From positions 1 to 48,009 of the forward strand of contig CAJAFV010000018.1 of the NCBI GenBank assembly GCA_903939115.1: a stretch of DNA of 48,009 nucleotides, written 5' to 3'. Of the stretch, positions 36,766-45,588 are shown piece after piece. A model generated the notes under the pieces. That model saw only the letters and a list, made by a program, of their open reading frames with translations, searched no databases and was not told where the DNA came from. The DNA is from an uncultured Geobacteraceae bacterium. Its GTDB lineage: Bacteria > Desulfobacterota > Desulfuromonadia > Geobacterales > Pseudopelobacteraceae. A program made the position numbers and the translations under genes. The number at the start of each line of letters is the position of its first letter. The stretch's first letter is position 1.

Positions 36766-37086
36766 TCAGACATATAGGATGTGCTTAAGAACATAAGGCA
36801 GTATTTCTGGTCGAATAGTTGAAATTATCCCCAAATCAATTTTCCCTTGCAGATTGTCTTCCAAATAATGAAGAGCTCCAAAATACTTATCCGAGATACC
36901 GTCCCCGGAAATTTCTACAGCGATGTCAATATCCGAGTCATTTCGTGCATCTCCACGAGCATAGCTTCCAAAAAGACCAATTTTTATTATTCCAAAACGT
37001 TCCTGCATCTCAGACTTGCGTGAAGCGAGAAATGCAATAACCTGCTCTTTGTCCAAATGATCCATATATTCAGTATTAAAATACAT
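36766..37086 (-). CDS. Minimal nucleotidyltransferase (MNT) protein
   Basis: The 106-residue protein has the pol-beta-type signature GLFGSYARGDARNDSDIDIAVE: Gly40-Ser41, then Asp52 and Asp54. A third acidic residue, Asp84, lies in KIDLG. All catalytic positions are therefore present. MNT proteins usually pair with a HEPN protein as a toxin-antitoxin or AMPylating module, but no HEPN gene adjoins it. The ATG at 37086 has GAGG 5 nt upstream. It sits 33 nt after the AAA-ATPase gene, inside the wzm-wzt operon. Whether it works with the ATPase is unknown. Confidence 0.88.
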   Translation of the reverse strand: MYFNTEYMDHLDKEQVIAFLASRKSEMQERFGIIKIGLFGSYARGDARNDSDIDIAVEISGDGISDKYFGALHYLEDNLQGKIDLGIISTIRPEILPYVLKHILYV

Positions 37087-37119
37087 GGTCGCCTCTTGAA
37101 AGCGTTGATTGAATTAAGG

Positions 37120-38718
37120 TTACATCCCCCACACCTGAATTGCTCTTCCATTACACATTTCCGTTCGCTCCCATATCCTGTCGTCCCAGCTCTTTTCTCC
37201 GGTTCTGTTAAAGATGATGAGGTGCGCTTCGTCGGCTCCACAGGTTCGAGCATATCCGGCGGTCTGAGACAACCCTTCGGCAAGGGTGGCTTCCAACCCT
37301 TTACGCAGAATCTTCAGCTCCAGGACTATTCGCTGTAATGGGCCAAGAAAGGCGAGCTTTTCATCCAGCGGCCATTCAAGATAAAGGTCGATCCGTTTCA
37401 TACCGAGACCGTACTCTCGTGTTATCCTGCCGCCTCCGTTTACTATCCTTTGCAAAAACGCCTGCAAAAGAAGCTGGGGACCTGCTTCTTTATACTGAAA
37501 CTGCTCTATCCAGGCTTCCGCGTTTTCTCTGAAGAACTGCTGAAAGGAACGGAGCAGTTTAGGGGTGTCAAGAGTCTTGTCTTCTTTTACATACCAGGGA
37601 GTCTCTTCATAGATGGTAAGTTGCTGGGTTGTCCAGGTGAGTTCTCGCGGAATTATTTCGCGGTATATGGCGTTGCTGATCTTCAGGGGTCGCTCTAAAG
37701 TCAGCAGCCCCATATCCTGTACATATTGCAGGTCATCCAGTGGTACGGTTTCAATGTCGGTTTCACCACCAAGTATTTTTGCTATTACCCGATGTACCCG
37801 CTCTTCTTTTAGTTTGTCGGTGAGCTGATCGAGATGTGTTACACGGCTGCTTATAAGCTTTTCTCTTGCCTGCTGATACAGCTCTAAGGTGATGGGACGG
37901 CTTCTCTCTCTACCTTTGGGCATGTCAAAGCAGAGTATCTGCCCCAGGGCGTTTACAAGCCACGGTTGACCAGCTGTGTCATCCCAGAGTTTGTCATAAA
38001 TAGGCTCTTCAAACTGCTGGCCGGTCTCTTCTGTGTGCTGGGCATAGAGGTTTCGAATGTCATCCCGGCTGAAGTTCCCGAGTACGAGTGAGGCTGCCTT
38101 TATGTTGAAGGCGCTGCCGCCGGTTATGATCTCTCCCCCGCCACTGTGTATTCGATAGTCGCGTACGTCGCGGACCCCGCAGAGTATTACTGATGTAGGG
38201 AAATGTTCGGGACGATCTGCATACCCTGAACGTATCTGGCGCAATACGGAGATGAGGGTGTCGCCTACAAGTGCGTCTATTTCATCAAGCATTAATACTG
38301 TGGGGCGGGCTGGATCAGATTGGGTCCATTCACGTAATACCTGCTGAAGCACCCCATTTGCACCGTATTCATCAACAAGTTTGCCAACACGGCCTAGAAA
38401 AGTTTTGTCTCCTGTCGAAATATCAATTTGGGCTGCAATGGTTGAAATAATAGCCCTCATTCCTGACTCTACATTGTTGCGGGCTGTCTGTGCCCCTTCT
38501 ACGTTTGCATATACGGCACGATAATGACCTTCGGCATTCAGGTGACGCATGAGCGCAAGAAGACAGGTTGTCTTGCCGGTCTGCCTCGGCGCATGAAGGA
38601 CAAAATAACGCTCTTCTTTTATATGTCCAAGTATCTCTTCAAGGTTGATCCTCTTTAAAGGATCAAGAGAGTAATGTTTTTTTGGAACAGTGGGACCTGC
38701 GTTGTTGAACTGGCGCAT
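37120..38718 (-). CDS. AAA ATPase with C-terminal PD-(D/E)xK-like domain
   Basis: The start is placed at the ATG at 38718, because relatives begin with a motif like MRQFNNAGP; an ATG lies six codons upstream. The 532-residue protein has a STAND/AAA-type NTPase (about 20-330), with Walker A APRQTGKTT (Lys49), Walker B TVLMLDEIDAL near 145 and VILCGVRDVRDYRIH near 190. The C-terminal 110 residues read GMKRIDLYLEWP...RIVLELKIL, the D...ExK pattern of PD-(D/E)xK nucleases, then AGYARTCGADEAHLIIFNR. Similar proteins are common in mobile or selfish genes of environmental bacteria; their role is unsettled. It interrupts the wzm-wzt pair. Confidence 0.85.
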   Translation of the reverse strand: MRQFNNAGPTVPKKHYSLDPLKRINLEEILGHIKEERYFVLHAPRQTGKTTCLLALMRHLNAEGHYRAVYANVEGAQTARNNVESGMRAIISTIAAQIDISTGDKTFLGRVGKLVDEYGANGVLQQVLREWTQSDPARPTVLMLDEIDALVGDTLISVLRQIRSGYADRPEHFPTSVILCGVRDVRDYRIHSGGGEIITGGSAFNIKAASLVLGNFSRDDIRNLYAQHTEETGQQFEEPIYDKLWDDTAGQPWLVNALGQILCFDMPKGRERSRPITLELYQQAREKLISSRVTHLDQLTDKLKEERVHRVIAKILGGETDIETVPLDDLQYVQDMGLLTLERPLKISNAIYREIIPRELTWTTQQLTIYEETPWYVKEDKTLDTPKLLRSFQQFFRENAEAWIEQFQYKEAGPQLLLQAFLQRIVNGGGRITREYGLGMKRIDLYLEWPLDEKLAFLGPLQRIVLELKILRKGLEATLAEGLSQTAGYARTCGADEAHLIIFNRTGEKSWDDRIWERTEMCNGRAIQVWGM

Positions 38719-38769
38719 ATCAGCTTCACACTCCATTCATGAGGCTTTGCTTTAGACAGCTTTTCGTTA

Positions 38770-39609
38770 TCATATCACATCTGCAAGTATTCGCTCAGTT
38801 TTCCGAAAGAACCAGAGTCCTGAAATCAGCAGTGCCAGTGACAAGGCCGATGAAAGTAGAATTCCTGGCCAATACAGCTCTACAGCCCCGTTCAGCAGGG
38901 CCCATCTAAAACCATCTATTACTCCTACCATAGGGTTCAGAGCATAGATCAACCGCCACTTTTCCGGAACGATGCTGCTGGCAAAACCAACCGGTGAAAC
39001 ATACAGGCCAAACTGCAGCGAGAACGGTACCACATACCGGAAATCACGATACTTGACATTCAATGCCGCAAACCAGAGACCTGCACCTGCCACAGGAAGG
39101 AACGCCAACAGCAGAAATAATGGTAACGTTACAATTCGCCAGTCAGGCAGATACCCATACCAGAGCATGACTCCCGCCATAATAACCAGTGAGATGGTAA
39201 AATCAATCAAACTGACAATTATGCTACTGACCGGAATGATGATGCGTGGAAAATAAACCTTTGTAAGCAGATTTGCATTACCGATCAAAGAGCCGGAACT
39301 TTCCGATAGAGCATTGGCACAAAAATTCCACGGCAGCATAGCCGCAAAAACTAACAGCGGGTACGGAACCTCGTCAGACGGCAGTTTGGCCAGCAGACCA
39401 AATACGACTGTAAATGCTATCATGGTTGCAAGAGGTCTAATGACACTCCAAGCCACACCAATCACCGTCTGTTTGTACCGAACCAGAATATCCCGCCAGA
39501 CAAGAAACCAGAACAGCTCACGGTAGCGCCACACATCACGCCAATAATGGAGTGCTGGACGATTCGGTTCTATCAGCAGTTCTATTTGTGCCGCACCTTC
39601 TCTAATCAT
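38770..39609 (-). CDS. wzm: Wzm-type polysaccharide ABC transporter permease
   Basis: The 279-residue ABC-2 permease has a cytoplasmic N-terminus (HYWRDVWRYRELFWFLVWRD), six membrane helices, and the family segments RYKQTVIGVAWSVIRPL and ALNPMVGVIDGFRW. It forms the export channel for a finished undecaprenyl-linked polysaccharide with Wzt. Wzt is encoded 2 kb downstream beyond the AAA-ATPase and MNT genes; in most loci the two are adjacent. No strong ribosome site precedes ATG 39609; AGGAAA lies about 19 nt upstream. Confidence 0.93.
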   Translation of the reverse strand: MIREGAAQIELLIEPNRPALHYWRDVWRYRELFWFLVWRDILVRYKQTVIGVAWSVIRPLATMIAFTVVFGLLAKLPSDEVPYPLLVFAAMLPWNFCANALSESSGSLIGNANLLTKVYFPRIIIPVSSIIVSLIDFTISLVIMAGVMLWYGYLPDWRIVTLPLFLLLAFLPVAGAGLWFAALNVKYRDFRYVVPFSLQFGLYVSPVGFASSIVPEKWRLIYALNPMVGVIDGFRWALLNGAVELYWPGILLSSALSLALLISGLWFFRKTERILADVI

Positions 39610-39622
39610 AATCTCATTCTGT

Positions 39623-40348
39623 TTATGTTTCCTGATAAGGCCTTAACCGTTTTAAAAAAGGGAAAAAAATCATCGCATAGTAACCTAAAAATGCGACAGA
39701 TGCCCACACAAACCCGAAGTTTCCTGTAATAACATGTAATGACTCAGCAAAGCAGTGCCGATCGCTCACACCACCAGGACGAGCATATCCAACAAATTTC
39801 GGTAAATAGATAAAATGTGCGCCACTCTTCTTGAGCCGCTGATTAAAATCAAAATCCGCATAGGTCTTGTAGCAGCAGTTGAACGGAGGATCGGGTTGAA
39901 GAGCCTTATTCACCAATAAAGCCTGATGATGTAGCGAGTTGTATAGCTTCAGATGATAATCAGCCCTGGCTTTGAAGACTGTTTTTTGCCCCATCCTGAC
40001 ATCACCATATACCACATCCTTCTGACTGAAACAGCCCATAGTATCCGGGAGTGATATGATCCTGTCACCGGCACCAAGAAACAAGATAAAACTGCCATCA
40101 GCAGCGACTGTCCACCCCTTGTTCATTGCATCATAGATACCGTCGTCCGACTCGCTGACCCAGTATGAAATGTGATCAGCATATTTATGGATAACATCTA
40201 ACGTGCCGTCTGTTGAGCCTCCGTCAATAACAAGGAGGTCAATGTCGGCTGTTACTTTTTTTTCTATGACGCTGAGAATAGTCTCTGCAAGATGACAGGC
40301 TTCATTCTTGACAACCGTGATGATCGATATTTTACCCGTGCTATTCAT
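39623..40348 (-). CDS. Family 2 glycosyltransferase (WcaE-like)
   Basis: The 241-residue GT-A protein begins ISIITVVKNEACHLAETILS. It has LVIDGGSTDGTLDVI, SESDDGIYDAMNKGW (the DxD region) and FLGAGDRI, typical of the WcaE/PssE-like group in colanic-acid and EPS loci. HHQALLVNKAL and YKTYADFDFN form the acceptor block near 140-170. The C-terminal 30 residues are hydrophobic and may lie on the membrane. The start overlaps the preceding gene by 4 nt (ATGA); wzm begins 13 bp past its stop. Confidence 0.9.
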   Translation of the reverse strand: MNSTGKISIITVVKNEACHLAETILSVIEKKVTADIDLLVIDGGSTDGTLDVIHKYADHISYWVSESDDGIYDAMNKGWTVAADGSFILFLGAGDRIISLPDTMGCFSQKDVVYGDVRMGQKTVFKARADYHLKLYNSLHHQALLVNKALQPDPPFNCCYKTYADFDFNQRLKKSGAHFIYLPKFVGYARPGGVSDRHCFAESLHVITGNFGFVWASVAFLGYYAMIFFPFLKRLRPYQET

Positions 40349-41349
40349 GACGTTGTGTCGGCATTACTGTTGAACAGTAAACGAAAAATCATTGCCGCCC
40401 GATCCCATTTACCAAGACAAAGTCGCAGCAGAAGCGCCCCAACAATAACCAGCCGGACAGTCGGCAACGCTACCGGATAAAAACGTCGTGTAAATAAAAG
40501 ACGATTTCGGATGTTGTAATAGTCACTGATATAGCTCATTTTAGCTGGATTGCTGCTAGTGCCAATACTGCCACCCACTTTATGATACACAATACTCTTC
40601 TGTGCATACGCCAACTTAAAGCGGCCTTCGGCACGGATCGCCCAGTCAGCCTCTTCAAAGTACAAAAAGTAGTCTTCACACAGCAGACCAATCTCATCAA
40701 GGAACTGCCGTGACACAAGCATTGAGGCGCCTTCAATATAGTTCATCCATCCCTCAGCCCGCTTCAGGTTACTAGTTTTTCCCCGCCCGATAAAACGACC
40801 ATAGTGCCACGGAAGTCCAATCCAGCGGCAATAATGACCACCCCCTAAAGCCTGAATCCGCTGACGGTCGTGATACAAAAGAATGGTTGAACCACAGATG
40901 CCAAACTCAGACTGCTGCTGTAGCCGGGTAACCATGTGCGTCAAGGCATCAGGCTCTACCATCGTATCATTGTTCAGCATCCAGCAGTAGTCGAAATCAC
41001 CCCGTGCCATCGCATAGCGCAGCCCCACGTTATTACCACCGGCAAAACCCAGATTCTCCTCATTCCGAATCAGCGTCAGTACAGTATCAGAAACCAGTGA
41101 ACCACCCATCTCAGCCTCGGTTCGCTGGTATTCGGCATACTGTACCTTATGACAATCCGCCCAGTTTTCGATTTCCTTCAATGAGTCATCACCGGAACCA
41201 TTATCACATACCACTATCCGATAATCAGGGTAATCCAAGAGTAGCAGACTATCCAGGCATTCAATGGTATCTCGCCAGCCATTCCAGTTGACCAGAATAA
41301 TAGTTACCCGACTCACCGGTAGATGCTCCATACGACCATAACCACCCAT
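40345..41349 (-). CDS. Family 2 glycosyltransferase (rhamnosyltransferase-like)
   Basis: The protein has up to 334 residues. VTIILVNWNGWRDTIECLDS opens the GT-A domain, and VVCDNGSGDDS, ENLGFAGGNNVGLRYA and the DxD in WMLNNDTMV follow. GASMLVSRQFLDEIGLLCED and YFEEADWAIRAE form the acceptor side. This is the WbbL/GT2 rhamnosyltransferase pattern. A C-terminal hydrophobic helix is likely near 290-310. The start is ATG 41349 (GGTGAG 6 nt upstream) or ATG 41331; both overlap the UbiA gene end. Sugar specificity cannot be read from sequence. Confidence 0.9.
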   Translation of the reverse strand: MGGYGRMEHLPVSRVTIILVNWNGWRDTIECLDSLLLLDYPDYRIVVCDNGSGDDSLKEIENWADCHKVQYAEYQRTEAEMGGSLVSDTVLTLIRNEENLGFAGGNNVGLRYAMARGDFDYCWMLNNDTMVEPDALTHMVTRLQQQSEFGICGSTILLYHDRQRIQALGGGHYCRWIGLPWHYGRFIGRGKTSNLKRAEGWMNYIEGASMLVSRQFLDEIGLLCEDYFLYFEEADWAIRAEGRFKLAYAQKSIVYHKVGGSIGTSSNPAKMSYISDYYNIRNRLLFTRRFYPVALPTVRLVIVGALLLRLCLGKWDRAAMIFRLLFNSNADTTS

Positions 41350-42155
41350 AGCAGGCTCACCACAAGCAACCCCGGGTCCTCAAGTAGCGACTCAGTCGGA
41401 TCGCCCCCCTTTCCGGAACTGACCCGTAGAATATATCGCAACAGGCCAAACAAGCAGAGGGGAACAGTATAGATCAGCCTCGGTTTGTGAAGCGCATACA
41501 TGGCATACGTCACCAATACGGAACAACCTGTCATGTACAAGGTACCCGCAAGAAACCCCTCAGGATAACGAGTCAGACTGGAGCGATGCTCTCCGGCAGT
41601 CTCTCCGAGCAATCTGAGCTCGCTCAGGCGTTTGCCAGTACTGAGAAACATTGCCAACAAAAATACCGTCAGAAACAACCAGGTTGAAATCGGAATTTGA
41701 AACAGCTCTCCTCCGGCCTGAAGACGTATCAGAAAACCGGCTGAAATACAGAAGAGATCGACGACCGGAAACGATTTTAGCAGCAAGGAATAAGAGGTGG
41801 AAATAGCCGCGTAGAGGGCAAGCAGCAAAAGAAAGGACGGAGATATGAGGCTTGCCAGCAACAACCCGCCAATAAGAAGAAGAGTAGAGAACATAACAGC
41901 GCCAGATAGACTTATCATACCTGAAGGTATGGGCCGTAAACGTTTTTGAGGGTGATGAACATCTCGCTTACGATCAAGCAGATCATTGAAGATGTACCCA
42001 GCACTGGATACCAGGCAAAAAGCGCCAAATGGCATAACACCCTTCGATATTACTCCCGGCGACAGAATCTGACCTGCCAAAAATGGCGGAAAGAAAAGCA
42101 TCAGATTCTTCAACCACTGGTTAGGGCGGAGTATGGTCAGATAAATTGAAATCAT
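41313..42155 (-). CDS. UbiA family, decaprenyl-phosphate phosphoribosyltransferase-like
   Basis: The 280-residue membrane protein has about nine helices and two Asp-rich polyprenyl-phosphate sites. The first is FNDLLDRKRDVHHPQKRLRP near residue 56. RPNQWLKNLMLFFPPFLAG at the N-terminus matches the DPPR-synthase branch (mycobacterial UbiA, Rv3806c) rather than ubiquinone or haem O enzymes. That branch transfers phosphoribose from PRPP to polyprenyl phosphate, the first step to polyprenyl-phospho-arabinose or ribose. The second motif is less acidic (DLFCISAGFLIRLQAGG). It overlaps the GT-C-like gene by 4 nt, so the donor maker and a likely user are co-translated. Confidence 0.85.
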   Translation of the reverse strand: MISIYLTILRPNQWLKNLMLFFPPFLAGQILSPGVISKGVMPFGAFCLVSSAGYIFNDLLDRKRDVHHPQKRLRPIPSGMISLSGAVMFSTLLLIGGLLLASLISPSFLLLLALYAAISTSYSLLLKSFPVVDLFCISAGFLIRLQAGGELFQIPISTWLFLTVFLLAMFLSTGKRLSELRLLGETAGEHRSSLTRYPEGFLAGTLYMTGCSVLVTYAMYALHKPRLIYTVPLCLFGLLRYILRVSSGKGGDPTESLLEDPGLLVVSLLWVVMVVWSIYR

Positions 42156-43864
42156 TTCCCTGCTTCCAACCTCAAATAATATGTTTTGGCAGCAGCTTTG
42201 TAATGAGCATCTGCCGGCGCAGCAACATAAGCCCTACGGAAAAAATCGGCCGCCTCGTCACTATTTCCGACAATAAGCGCCATCTTAGCGCTCTGGTAAA
42301 GCCAGAACGGATCCGGCTTTTTCTGATAAAGTATTTCAAGGGTTTCAAGCAGGTCGTGAGCCAACAGAATTTCCCCCTCCCCATCAAGTGTCTCAAGCCG
42401 CTTGCTGTCAGCCTTGCATAACAGTTCCATAAAATCAACGGGAGCATCCTGCTTATTTTCGAAAAGCTGAAAAAAATAAATTCGTGCCTCAAGGTATCCA
42501 CCTTTGGCAAACATTGATCCCATAATACTTAATTTAATTGGATAGCGCATTGAATCACGTTGATTCAGGCGATCGGCAGTAGCAAACGCCTCAGTCGCCT
42601 GGTCAATTTCACCCTTTTGCAAAAGAAGCCCACCCAAAGAGTGATATACTGACCCGAATTCCGGTGATTTGGCAACAGCATCCTGAAAAAATGCGAGCGG
42701 ATCTTTCCAGAGTAGATTCCGCTGAAAACTACCCAAGGCCGATACACTAAGTAATAGAACGAGAAATGGCATTAATACCTTGGGAGATTTTTGTTGCCAT
42801 ATTCTTCCAGTACCAACAAGCCCTAGAGAAAAAAAAGCTGTTGACATATACATATAGCGCTCTGCATAAGGTGTCCAGGCAATCTGCTTCACGGCAACCA
42901 GTATGGCCGGCAGGATAAAAAGCGCGGCAGATATAAAAAGGATTCCAGACAACCGATTACGACGAAACGCCAACCACAAAAGCGGCAAAAGCACAACACC
43001 CAAGAGACCATACAACGGGTGCACGCTGTTTACGGCAAAGTTAAGCGGAAATGGAAAGATCAGTTTTTTGTAGTAGAAGCCGAGGGCAATCAGCGCATCC
43101 CAGGCACTTTTGGTCACTTGTAGATCCAGTGCTGAAATAAGCCTGCTCAGGCCGCTCGTACTACTCCGGAAGAGCAGGGCAAATACGACCATCAACATAG
43201 ATGGTGCTATCATCAAGCAAACAGCCGACAACCGTTGCCGACCCGTGGCTGTTCCAGGCCAGGCCATACCAAGAAGAATAAGTACCGCACCAAAGGCAAG
43301 TGCAGTTTCCTTGGTCAGAAGTGCAATACCAAACAATAGCACGGTGGCGATAATATCCGACCATCGAGGTTTTTCAAGCCAGCGTAACCAGAAATAACTT
43401 GCGGAGAGGACAAACAGGGTGAGCAAAGGGTCAGTTCTTCCGGCAATCCAGGCAACCGCTTCTACATTGACCGGGTGCAGGGCAAACAGCAGCGCAGCCA
43501 GCAGAGGAATCACAGGTGTTTCATCATCATTATAAATTTTGCGGGCCAGAATATACACCAGTAGACTATTGGTACAATGCAGCAGAATATTTTCCATGTG
43601 CATGGTAACTGGCTCCATTCCCCACAGCACATTATCAAAATAAAAGGAAAGTTCTACAATGGGGCGATAATAATAACTGTTGCCTGGAAGTAATATATTA
43701 TACAGAGGGGGGGAAGCGGAATATTTGGCGAAGAGACCTGGATCATCGACAGGATGTATGCCGATCAGCAAAGCCGGATAGTATACAACCAAAACCATGG
43801 CAACCAGCAGTACGGGTGCAGACAATGAATGCCGCAGCAGGTTGTTACTGCGCCACGATCTCAA
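42152..43864 (-). CDS. GT-C-like membrane protein with C-terminal TPRs
   Basis: The protein has about 570 residues. It has an acidic motif after the first helix (GIHPVDDPGLF), then about ten helices with FALHPVNVEAVAWIAGRTDPL and ALLTKETALAFGA. This is the pattern of PMT/TMTC-type O-mannosyltransferases. The last 180 residues are soluble TPR-like helices (SVYHSLGGLLLQKGEIDQATEAF, DEAADFFRRAYVAAP). Such proteins use polyprenyl-phosphate sugars on the periplasmic side, in keeping with the UbiA neighbour. I take TTG 43864 as start (GGAGG 9 nt upstream, overlapping the ABC gene by 20 nt); TTG 43909 is an alternative. Target protein or glycan is unknown. Confidence 0.82.
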   Translation of the reverse strand: MRSWRSNNLLRHSLSAPVLLVAMVLVVYYPALLIGIHPVDDPGLFAKYSASPPLYNILLPGNSYYYRPIVELSFYFDNVLWGMEPVTMHMENILLHCTNSLLVYILARKIYNDDETPVIPLLAALLFALHPVNVEAVAWIAGRTDPLLTLFVLSASYFWLRWLEKPRWSDIIATVLLFGIALLTKETALAFGAVLILLGMAWPGTATGRQRLSAVCLMIAPSMLMVVFALLFRSSTSGLSRLISALDLQVTKSAWDALIALGFYYKKLIFPFPLNFAVNSVHPLYGLLGVVLLPLLWLAFRRNRLSGILFISAALFILPAILVAVKQIAWTPYAERYMYMSTAFFSLGLVGTGRIWQQKSPKVLMPFLVLLLSVSALGSFQRNLLWKDPLAFFQDAVAKSPEFGSVYHSLGGLLLQKGEIDQATEAFATADRLNQRDSMRYPIKLSIMGSMFAKGGYLEARIYFFQLFENKQDAPVDFMELLCKADSKRLETLDGEGEILLAHDLLETLEILYQKKPDPFWLYQSAKMALIVGNSDEAADFFRRAYVAAPADAHYKAAAKTYYLRLEAGK

Positions 43865-44708
43865 GGAAGAATGCCTCCATATCTTTCCGCCGAGGCTCAA
43901 TTTTCTCAATGGACTGTTGATTAACTACAGACTGCTGAATGAATGCCTGCAAGTGAGCTTTTTCAATAAATAGTTCTTCTTTCGCACCATCAGGATTCAT
44001 CACAAACACGGAATACCCTTGAACACCGCGTTGAAGAATAGTTTCAACGTTTTCTACAACAAGCAGTTCCCCCTTGTTGATCACCCCTACCCTGTCACAA
44101 ACCTTTTCCACATCATCGGTGATATGAGTACTGAAAAAAACACATTTACCGCGAGCCTTTAAATCGAAAATGATATCCTTAACCAGAGCCCGTCCGATCG
44201 GATCCAGGCCACTCATCGGCTCATCAAGTATATACACGTCAGGGTCATGGACGAGTGCCTGCGCCAGACCGACCCTCTGCACCATCCCTTTACTATAGCC
44301 ACGCATCGGCCGTTTGCGGGCATCCCACAGATCAAGCCGTTTCAGCACATCTTCTGATCGCTGTGCAAGAAGTGCCGCCTCCATCTTGAATTGCGACCCA
44401 ACGAATGAAATATACTCCTCAGCGCTCAAATAATCGTAGAAAGCCGGATTTTCCGGTAGATAGCCGACATGGCGGCGCGATTCCGCCTGATTGGAGTCCA
44501 TTCCCATAATCTGTGCTCTTCCAGAAGTCGGTCGCAACAAACCCATCACCAGTTTGATAGTGGTACTCTTTCCTGCACCATTCGGCCCCAGAAAGCCAAA
44601 AACCTCTCCTGCTGCGATTGTCAGATCAAGCCCCTTCAGGGCATCGACCTTTGTCATTCGCTTACCCGGAAACTGCTTATACAGCCCCGTTATCTCAATG
44701 GCGTTCAT
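43845..44708 (-). CDS. ABC transporter ATPase (NatA/GldA-like exporter)
   Basis: The 287-residue ATPase has Walker A GPNGAGKSTT near residue 41, the Q-loop in VGYLPENPAFYDY, the signature YSKGMVQRVGLAQAL near 138, and Walker B VYILDEPMSGLDPIG near 160. The H-loop is in FFSTHITDDVEKV. A 60-residue C-terminal extension follows. It pairs with the ABC-2 permease at 45589-46380, with a TPR protein encoded between them. A similar ABC/TPR set next to pilA is part of the xap polysaccharide locus of G. sulfurreducens, as I recall it. AGGAG precedes the ATG; the start overlaps the TPR gene by 14 nt. Confidence 0.92.
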   Translation of the reverse strand: MNAIEITGLYKQFPGKRMTKVDALKGLDLTIAAGEVFGFLGPNGAGKSTTIKLVMGLLRPTSGRAQIMGMDSNQAESRRHVGYLPENPAFYDYLSAEEYISFVGSQFKMEAALLAQRSEDVLKRLDLWDARKRPMRGYSKGMVQRVGLAQALVHDPDVYILDEPMSGLDPIGRALVKDIIFDLKARGKCVFFSTHITDDVEKVCDRVGVINKGELLVVENVETILQRGVQGYSVFVMNPDGAKEELFIEKAHLQAFIQQSVVNQQSIEKIEPRRKDMEAFFLEIVAQ

Positions 44709-45585
44709 TCGGTTCTCCTGATTTTATTGAACTATTGCCCTTCACACCGCTAAAAGCAAATTTGCTGGTAGTTGCAACCTTTCCATCCGCTTCCAGATAG
44801 AACGTACCGCCATATGGATCCCGGGGAACTGGTGTAAGGAGCCCGCCCTGCACCACTTCCTCGACCGTTGCCGGCATTTTCCCATGATTTTCCCGATACC
44901 GGTCTCGAGCAATCTCAATTCGCCGAACCTCTTTAAATGCGTTCAAACGTATCAGATAGGTTTTCTTCAACGCCGGATTTCTCTCAATTTTTGCCATTGT
45001 AGAAAGATATGTGATTGCCAGATCGGTCTGCCCCGATTCCTGGAGATAGCGACCAGCCAGGCTTTTGTGCAAATCAGCACCGCTTAGCTCGCCAGCCAGC
45101 TTATAATAGTCAGCTGCCTTTTTATAATCATGCAGAAAGTAGGCACTGTTAAATCCGGCGAAAAAAGGGAGATACCAATCCCAGGTACGATATTTCATAC
45201 CATAATCCAGCAAATCATTAGCCATTTTAAACTGTTTGACGTCCCAGGTCAAAAATCCCTGCGCAAAATAGTAGGCATCCATATTGTAGGGATCTAACTT
45301 TACCGCACCATGAAGCAACCGTGACATTGACATATAATCAGGCGGAACCGCCACCTGGTTGTCAGCCTTTTCAACCAAACCACCGAAATACATCAGCACC
45401 TTCAGCACCAGTGTTGCCGCCACCAGCTCTTTATGGTCAGCGGCGACAGACTTTAGCGCCGCTACTGAAGGAACGTAGCCAAGCTTTTCCACAAATGGCT
45501 TATTCTTAAGGTAGGTGGTGAAGGGGAGAATTAATATACCATACAGCAACAGACTCACAATCCCGGTCGAAACAGTCCGTATCAT
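44695..45585 (-). CDS. Membrane-anchored TPR protein
   Basis: The 296-residue protein has one N-terminal membrane helix (about 5-25) and then helical repeats. Probable TPR units lie at about 88-205 (LDPYNMDAYYFAQGFLTW, DYKKAADYYKLAGELS, GQTDLAITYLSTMAKI). The C-terminal 70 residues (KMPATVEEVVQGGLLTPVPRDPYGG-type layout, FYLEADGKVATTS) resemble the end of type II pseudopilin-like proteins, which share the DPYG pattern. It probably assembles with the flanking ABC permease and ATPase on the periplasmic side. It starts 3 nt after the permease stop. Confidence 0.8.
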   Translation of the reverse strand: MIRTVSTGIVSLLLYGILILPFTTYLKNKPFVEKLGYVPSVAALKSVAADHKELVAATLVLKVLMYFGGLVEKADNQVAVPPDYMSMSRLLHGAVKLDPYNMDAYYFAQGFLTWDVKQFKMANDLLDYGMKYRTWDWYLPFFAGFNSAYFLHDYKKAADYYKLAGELSGADLHKSLAGRYLQESGQTDLAITYLSTMAKIERNPALKKTYLIRLNAFKEVRRIEIARDRYRENHGKMPATVEEVVQGGLLTPVPRDPYGGTFYLEADGKVATTSKFAFSGVKGNSSIKSGEPNERH

Positions 45586-45588
45586 GGC

